From: Paramecium octaurelia
Lineage: Eukaryota; Ciliophora; Oligohymenophorea; Peniculida; Parameciidae
NCBI GenBank assembly: GCA_905182995.1
Contig: CAJJDP010000040.1
Span: forward strand, 215,052-279,051
DNA: 64,000 bases
Direction: 5' to 3'
Numbering within the stretch: the first letter of the stretch is position 1; each line of letters starts with the position of its first letter. The notes beneath the pieces are model-generated. The model made no database searches and was not told where the DNA came from. It saw only the letters and a program-made list of their open reading frames with translations. The position numbers were made by a program, and so were the translations under genes. Shown here piece after piece: positions 60,501 to 64,000 of this stretch.

Positions 60501-62043
60501 TTCTCTAAGTAAATGCACCGAGTCTTACCTAATCAAGGATACTACAGGCCACATTATGTCCTAAGTCATTTTATTAAATTCTTTGAAGGCCTCTTTGTAG
60601 GAGTTTTTAAAAAAATTTACTGGCAAGAAAGGAATACATCCAAAATAGGCTTTGTATCCTATCTTGCACGCAATCAAAAGATTGATGCCCTAATTAGAAA
60701 AATTAATTTTCAAAAATCAAAAAAGAAAAAGTGTTAAGCCTTTAAATTTATCAAATCATATAATATAGTTTAAAGATGAAAAACTTTTAGATTGAAAAAA
60801 ATGTGAACCTATGATCCAAGATAAAAACAAACTCTATTTGTAAAAATGGTGTCTACTAAGACTTTCTATTAGCTACCTTAGTTTGATATTTATTTCAACT
60901 AACTAGTAGAAGATTAATATATGAAAATAATTATATCTATCTTGGAAGCAATCTAACAGATAAAGCTTCAACATTTAACAAGACTAACAAAATAAAGGAA
61001 GAATTAATCATATCACCAATTAACTCAAATGGATCTCCTCTAAAATGATACCAAAAAAAGAATTTTTCCTCTGGAAAACATCGATAATCCGCATATCACC
61101 TATTCGAGTTTAGCATATTAAACAGCCCATCAAAAACTCCAAAGAATGATATAATAAAACTATAATGAAAATCTCTAAAGACGATAACCTGAATTTATAC
61201 TAGCAACAAGGAAAATTATGCAATACTCTTAAATTTAAGATGAATGATTAATATATAATTGAATAAGGTTTGGCTTTTGAAGAATTACAGGCAATCCTTC
61301 AGGAGAAAGGCAAACTATCAAGAGGAAAAACGAATAGACCAAGTGATAATAGAATTAATCAAATATCAGAGAATGAATTATTAATGTATGTTTAGTTTCC
61401 TTAACAGGATTTTATAATTATAATAATAATATAAGAAAATATGATTGAAGATGCATGCTAGATTAGGCAGGCATTAGAAAAAAATTAGCCTTAGAAATAA
61501 TTTGATCTGTTTTGATGTGCTTTAAAAGTATATTCACAATCCAATGCTATAAACTGTTTTATATTCCATTAAGGTTAATTTTTGAAATTAACAATGGCTA
61601 CATCATATCTGTATTTTTTTTTAATTATTTTAATATTCTTTAACAGTTAATCTGTTTGTATTTTGAATTTTAGAGAAGACAAGTAAAGTTATAATTGTGT
61701 GCTATTGAAAGGGGATGAGTTATTGTAATCTTCAGCCATTAGGAAATCGAAAGAGGTATCCTGGATAGATTTAAATCTAACTTAAAGGTGTTATAGGTTT
61801 AAACCAAAAATTGATGATTGAAGGATGTATGAATTTTTTAGTTAAATGAGCTTGCTAAGTAGATTAAAATAAGAATTGAAGCAGAAAAGGTAGAATTAAA
61901 TAAATTATAGAGTTTTCCCAAAAAATCCAATTATAAAGTGAAATACAGTTCAAATTGAAAAATCTTTTCAGATATTAATATGACCGAAATGTTAAGAATA
62001 TCATTATCAATGAAGATTGAGTCATGTTGATTTGTTACTTTTA
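60501..62043 (+). pseudogene. Further broken coding-like segments up to the inverted repeat
   Basis: Segments in different plus frames: 60513-60737 or an overlapping alternative frame ending near 60796; 60921-61247 (108 residues, containing IFPLENIDNPHITYSSL); then a frame through 61515 with GLAFEELQAILQEKGKLSRG. ATG 61594 to TGA 61821 is a 75-residue product with a very hydrophobic N-terminus (a possible signal peptide) followed by a Cys-containing segment. A last short helical frame lies near 61850-61960. None can be joined by normal introns. Nothing indicates a transposase. Confidence 0.35.
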
Positions 62044-62367
62044 TATTAAGTTATAATATATAGTATAAAATGGTTCTATTTTAAAGAGGCTTAATGTAGA
62101 AACATTATTAAACCAATAATTAAATAAGGACAAAACAGAAATGCAAATTTATAATATAACCAATTAATTACAAACTATGAAAAGTATGAGTAACATCAAA
62201 TTCAAGTTAGTCAATCCTTAAAATATCTTTCACAACTAAAGTTTAAATTTTTAAATATTGGAAGGTATTATAATATTTAGCTGTTGCTTTCTTATTCCCC
62301 TAAAGGTAGATTTTATAGGGATGATAAAAATTATGGAATTAAGAAAAATTAATAAGTTCAGATAATA

Positions 62368-62878
62368 TCATTAATAAAATGAAATATCAACAAAATGAGG
62401 AAAATACTTTGATATCTTGGAAGGCAGCGTAATTTGGAATTATAAATATTGAAACAAATTTTGTAATGTCAAATCCTGAGTATTAGTTTCAAAATAATCA
62501 AAATATGTGGTATTAAATGATTTTTCAGAAAAATTTTATTTTAACTTCACTACTTTTATTAGTTAAATAATCATTAAAGTTAGATTCTAAGTAAAAAGCC
62601 TATTAAAGAAGCTTGTCTATATTAGGATATTTATTGAATCTATAGTATTGCACACTCGTTCAATCAAAATAGTACCTAACTTTATTACAGCAGACGTTAC
62701 AGACTCTAAAGATTAATGCTTTCCAAATCCTTATCTTAATGGTGCTTGCTTATAAAAAAGCATATAGGGTTACTTCTATTATTTTTATACTATTTTGAAC
62801 CAATCTTTGGCTTCATAATCAGAAATATTTTCCACATCTTGAAGATCTCTCTGATAATACCGAGAATGTGCATATTAT
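62368..62878 (-). pseudogene. Ubiquitin-protease-like fragment, copy 2
   Basis: Mirror image of 53960-54470 in the right arm, with the same TGA and no start codon. See the first copy for motifs. Confidence 0.38.
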
Positions 62879-62956
62879 ATCAAGAATATAATGGTTGGTA
62901 TATAATAATTAAATATATTATAATTCTAAAATATTACATATCACTATTTCATTATC

Positions 62957-64000
62957 TCATTTCTTTAATTTCCTCAAAAAATCACAAAGCAGCGAAGATT
63001 AGCTTTTTATGTATTCTAAATCGCTCGCAAACCCTTTATCCTGATTTATACTATGGTTTTTATTTTCTTAAAGAAAGGAGACAATCTAATTCTTAGCTTC
63101 ATCTATAATCTAAAATATTTATTAGATATCTTTAATTTATTAAGCAATCAAGGCAGCTATGGATTATCGTATGTGCATGTTTATATTTTAAGGTTAAATA
63201 GAATTTTTTTTTAAATTTTCTAATAAACGTTTGGTTTCAGATCTAACGATATCTATTTATATGTTCTTTTATTGAAGTTGGCATTCTTATTATTAAACTG
63301 TGTTTTATAATTAAACATTTAGTTATATTAATTCCTCCAGTTTCTCTTGATATACATTCTATCCAGACTAATTTTATGAGTTTATTTTAATGGATTTTAG
63401 TTCTGTAACTATTGTCTATTAAAGTTGAATTAATTTTTGATTTTATTGGTTTTCTAGTGAATCAAGTATTTTAAGAATTTAAGTTCCAAATTGATTTTCT
63501 AGTTCTTCTATTTGCTTAGAATCTGCAATAATTTAATTTAATTTTAATAATTGGACCTGTTAATTTTGAATAATCTCTTAGTAATCTTAAATTTTCTTTT
63601 CTTTCTCATTTTGTTATAAGTTTTCTTTACATTTCTTCTCACTTAAAATATTGTATTAAAGTTGAATTTGATTGTCTTATTTTTCAAGTTATAAGAGTAT
63701 TTTATTTATTAAAATTTCACTCTTATCTTCCTATTCTTTTATTTACTAAGAATTTTAAATAATTTAATTTAATTATTATAATTGCATCTTTTAATTTTGA
63801 TTAAAATCTTAGTATTCTTAAATTTTCTTTTCATTCTCTTGAATTTTATTTTGTAATATTTTTTCTTAAGATTTATATTGATTAATAGATTAATTTAATT
63901 CAGATAACTTTTCTTAATATTGTTTACTATTCTTTTCATAGTATTCAATTAAATTTTTTTAATCTTATATTTCCCTATATAATTATGATTATTTCATTTA
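62957..64000 (-). CDS. Second copy of the Gln-rich-tail kinase, C-terminal 347 codons only
   Basis: Mirror of the kinase 3' end. TGA lies at 62957-62959 and the frame stays open to the window edge, coding for Gln-rich coiled coil. Two differences from the copy at 51309-53881 both change a residue: Ala to Val (near 63315) and Gln to Tyr (near 63977). Whether the kinase domain is also duplicated lies outside the window. Confidence 0.85.

Larger units (their letters stand above)
62044..64000 (-). repeat. Right arm of the large inverted repeat (continues past the window)
   Basis: Reverse complement of 52838-54794 with at least two substitutions (63315 and 63977). Left of 62044 the sequence continues smoothly, giving the bases that are missing after the N at 54795 on the other arm. 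Confidence 0.92.

Noticed and set aside
55155-62043. A transposon carrying transposase in the spacer of the inverted repeat
   Set aside because: Inverted arms around a spacer suggested this, but the arms hold kinase coding sequence, no DDE/DDD motif or terminal TA-flanked ends were seen, and the joins at N explain the arrangement better.

Overview
This window looks like somatic (macronuclear) DNA of a ciliate, most probably a Paramecium of the aurelia group. It is very AT-rich. Every gene that can be read uses TAA and TAG as glutamine and stops only at TGA. Genes are packed tens to a few hundred bases apart on both strands. Coding frames are interrupted by tiny GT...AG introns, mostly 20-34 nt. 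Removing these introns restored one continuous frame, with length divisible by three, in each multi-exon gene I modelled. A trichocyst matrix protein and an SF-assemblin point the same way. Gene limits come from manual reading with this code and intron rule, not from a gene finder.

Layout, left part (1-19.9 kb). A cathepsin L-like protease is cut by the left edge. It is followed by a PAQR-type seven-pass membrane protein, a SAC-domain protein that ends before its catalytic loop, a small unknown protein, a 1232-residue coiled-coil protein, a pseudokinase with a coiled-coil tail, an ATG16-like coiled-coil/WD40 protein, a bromodomain-NET protein, two unknown proteins (one with a B-box and a kelch-like region), a broken sorting-nexin-like stretch, SFT2, SF-assemblin and a small coiled-coil protein.

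Middle part (20-50.8 kb). Two protein kinases come first, one ULK/Atg1-like. Then come AP-2 mu, a trichocyst matrix protein, a divergent alpha-kinase with a coiled-coil arm, several unknown coiled-coil proteins, an ANTH-domain clathrin adaptor, a Rho-family GTPase, a NAP histone chaperone, an ankyrin protein, a thioredoxin-like protein, a MORN-repeat protein, a histidine phosphatase and a Sfi1-like centrin-binding-repeat protein. Membrane traffic (AP-2 mu, ANTH, SFT2, SAC, ATG16, ULK-like kinase, Rho) and cytoskeleton/cortex (SF-assemblin, Sfi1-like, coiled coils) are over-represented, but nothing shows an operon-like unit.

Right part (50.8-64 kb). This part differs. It holds an active-looking kinase with a very Gln-rich coiled-coil tail, and the end of that gene plus about 0.9 kb recurs almost identically in inverted orientation at the right edge. 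Two single N positions (54795 and 57738) mark joins. The first N is followed by the tail of a diverged paralogue of the same kinase. The second N is flanked by an exact-looking 1518-base direct duplication. The 7 kb between the inverted arms is full of coding-like segments broken by frameshifts. This is most simply read as a scaffolding problem around recent gene duplicates plus degenerate or low-quality sequence, and should be resolved before any gene here is trusted.
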